The notes under the pieces are model-generated. The model was not told the origin of the DNA. It searched no databases and was given only the letters and a program-made list of their open reading frames with translations. This document shows positions 14,081-14,976 of a stretch of 14,976 nucleotides of DNA, piece by piece; within the stretch, counting starts at the first letter, position 1, and the number at the start of each line of letters is the position of its first letter. The position numbers and the translations under genes were made by a program. The DNA lies in the NCBI GenBank assembly GCA_943326975.2, contig CALPVI020000011.1:1-14976 (forward strand). The letters run 5' to 3'. The stretch is from Actinomyces viscosus (lineage in GTDB: Bacteria; Bacteroidota; Bacteroidia; Flavobacteriales_D; Crocinitomicaceae).

Positions 14081-14548
14081 ATGAAAAAATTAAATTATCT
14101 ATTATTACTTATCCCAATTATATTATTATTTACATTTTTAATCTGGTTTGGAAATGAAATGAGACCAGGTGGAAAATTTATTGAAAATGATTACAATCAA
14201 TCAGAAAGTACAACCAACAATTTTCCTGAAAGACCTTTTAAATCATTATTTCAAAATTTAGGTGAAAATCTAAAATCATTGAATGAAAATAAAATTAAAG
14301 CAATATCAACCGAAAATGGATTTAAATGCATATTAAAAATATCAAACAACCTAAAAAACACTGATATTCTAAACAACTTATCTGAAAGTTTAATTCACTA
14401 TAAAGTTTACAATATAATCGAAAATGATTCTACTTTAAGTATTTCTATAGGAGAACAAAGTGAAGCTTTAGGGGCTACTGGTGGTTATCTATTCCTTAAA
14501 AAGGATAATGGTATTTATAAAATAAATAAAATCAAAGAAGTAAAATAA
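14081..14548 (+). CDS. Membrane-anchored protein of unknown function
   Basis: A 155-aa protein. The N-terminus MKKLNYLLLLIPIILLFTFLIWFG is a single hydrophobic segment that reads as an uncleaved anchor (no cleavage motif), so the remaining 130 residues would face the periplasm. They are rich in Asn, Ser and Lys. A short linker (about 30-55) precedes an alternating alpha/beta stretch (GFKCILKISNNLKNTDILNN), then a likely antiparallel beta pair (STLSISIGEQSEALGATGGY and LFLKKDNGIYKINKI). I do not recognise a family. It converges with the partial minus-strand gene to its right, and its last codons form one arm of a hairpin there. Confidence 0.6.
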   Translation: MKKLNYLLLLIPIILLFTFLIWFGNEMRPGGKFIENDYNQSESTTNNFPERPFKSLFQNLGENLKSLNENKIKAISTENGFKCILKISNNLKNTDILNNLSESLIHYKVYNIIENDSTLSISIGEQSEALGATGGYLFLKKDNGIYKINKIKEVK

Positions 14549-14556
14549 TTTACTTC
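14537..14556 (-). terminator. Hairpin between convergent genes
   Basis: GAAGTAAA (14537-14544) and TTTACTTC (14549-14556) form a perfect 8-bp stem with the loop ATAA. Read on the minus strand it is followed by TTTGATTTTATTTA, so it can act as a moderate terminator for the minus-strand gene ending at 14587. On the plus strand it overlaps the stop of the 155-aa gene and is followed by A rather than T. Confidence 0.5.
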
Positions 14557-14586
14557 AAAAAAAGTATTTCATTTTTAACTAGTCAA

Positions 14587-14976
14587 TTACCTTTGTTTAT
14601 TAAACTTCTCTTCTTTAACCGAATAGTTCCCTTCATCTGTATTGAATACTAAATATTCTTCACCAACTTTATTCAAAGCAGTTTTAACTCCTTTTGAATT
14701 AGCGTGATTTAAAACATCTCTTAATTTTTCTATTGGGTTTTTAACTGAAATCGTAAAGTTTTTCCTTAATAAATAGCGGTCTTTTAGTTTTAAATTAAGT
14801 TTAGGGGAATCTCTAGACGAATGAAGAAATTGTATGTTTTCAATTTCAGAATAAGGCAATTTCAATCTGATTGTAAGCATATTTATTTCAAAATCATCCT
14901 CTAAAAAAAGAATATATTTTTCACTTGTTAATGTTAAATAGATTAGAAAAAACAATAAAAGTGAACCCCCTAAAAC
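14587..14976 (-). CDS. Partial membrane-anchored protein, possibly with a PH-like domain (start beyond window)
   Basis: The frame is open from its TAA stop to the right edge (129 codons), so the N-terminus is missing; the apparent TTG start near 14955 is unlikely to be real. The visible part begins with a hydrophobic segment (VLGGSLLLFFLIYLTL), probably a transmembrane helix. A series of short beta-strands follows (KYILFLEDDFEINML, RLKLPYSEIENIQFL, SPKLNLKLKDRYLL), then a helix (NPIEKLRDVLNHANSKGV). Strands with a PYSEIENI step followed by a closing helix after a membrane segment are reminiscent of bacterial PH-like domains, but I cannot confirm this. Function unknown. Confidence 0.55.
   Translation of the reverse strand, partial: VLGGSLLLFFLIYLTLTSEKYILFLEDDFEINMLTIRLKLPYSEIENIQFLHSSRDSPKLNLKLKDRYLLRKNFTISVKNPIEKLRDVLNHANSKGVKTALNKVGEEYLVFNTDEGNYSVKEEKFNKQR

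Overview
The window looks like chromosome of a low-GC Bacteroidota bacterium of the Flavobacteriia type (Flavobacteriaceae or Weeksellaceae; genus not determinable from this sequence). The reasons are the AT-rich background, promoters of the TTG / TAnnTTTG kind (best example: TTG-N18-TAACTTTG upstream of the tRNA gene), few Shine-Dalgarno sites, secreted TPR proteins, and the family make-up of the genes.

Left part (1-7242), conserved metabolism. On the minus strand, reading leftward, are hutI (imidazolonepropionase, histidine breakdown), sucA (2-oxoglutarate dehydrogenase E1) and odhB/sucB (E2, cut by the left window edge). Divergent from hutI, on the plus strand, is a glutamate dehydrogenase gene closed by a textbook terminator. 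Together they suggest a histidine -> glutamate -> 2-oxoglutarate -> succinyl-CoA route, although each gene has its own leader region and no single operon is evident.

Middle part (7330-12532), accessory. A tRNA-Leu(CAA) gene is followed directly by a long hairpin and a tandem repeat. Then come a four-helix-bundle (S23/TIGR02436-type) gene, a convergent overlapping 65-aa gene, a secreted esterase with a C-terminal TPR tail, a secreted TPR-repeat protein, and a second S23-type gene (about 64% identical to the first). Several pieces occur twice or three times: hairpins that begin just after GTAC (three sites); a short minus-strand reading frame ending TGRLSNxFWEDLEE (two sites, differing mostly at synonymous positions); the S23 plus antisense small-ORF pair (second copy cut short); and a 61-bp, 60/61-identical copy of part of the esterase gene. 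This is the part of the window that ordinary annotation does not explain.

Right part (12524-14976), poorly known genes. It holds a DUF3754-like two-helix membrane protein (minus strand, convergent with the second S23 gene and taking its stop codon from the esterase fragment), an unrecognised membrane-anchored 155-aa protein, and a partial minus-strand protein that starts beyond the right edge.

No CRISPR array, rRNA, complete insertion sequence, integrase or reverse transcriptase was seen.
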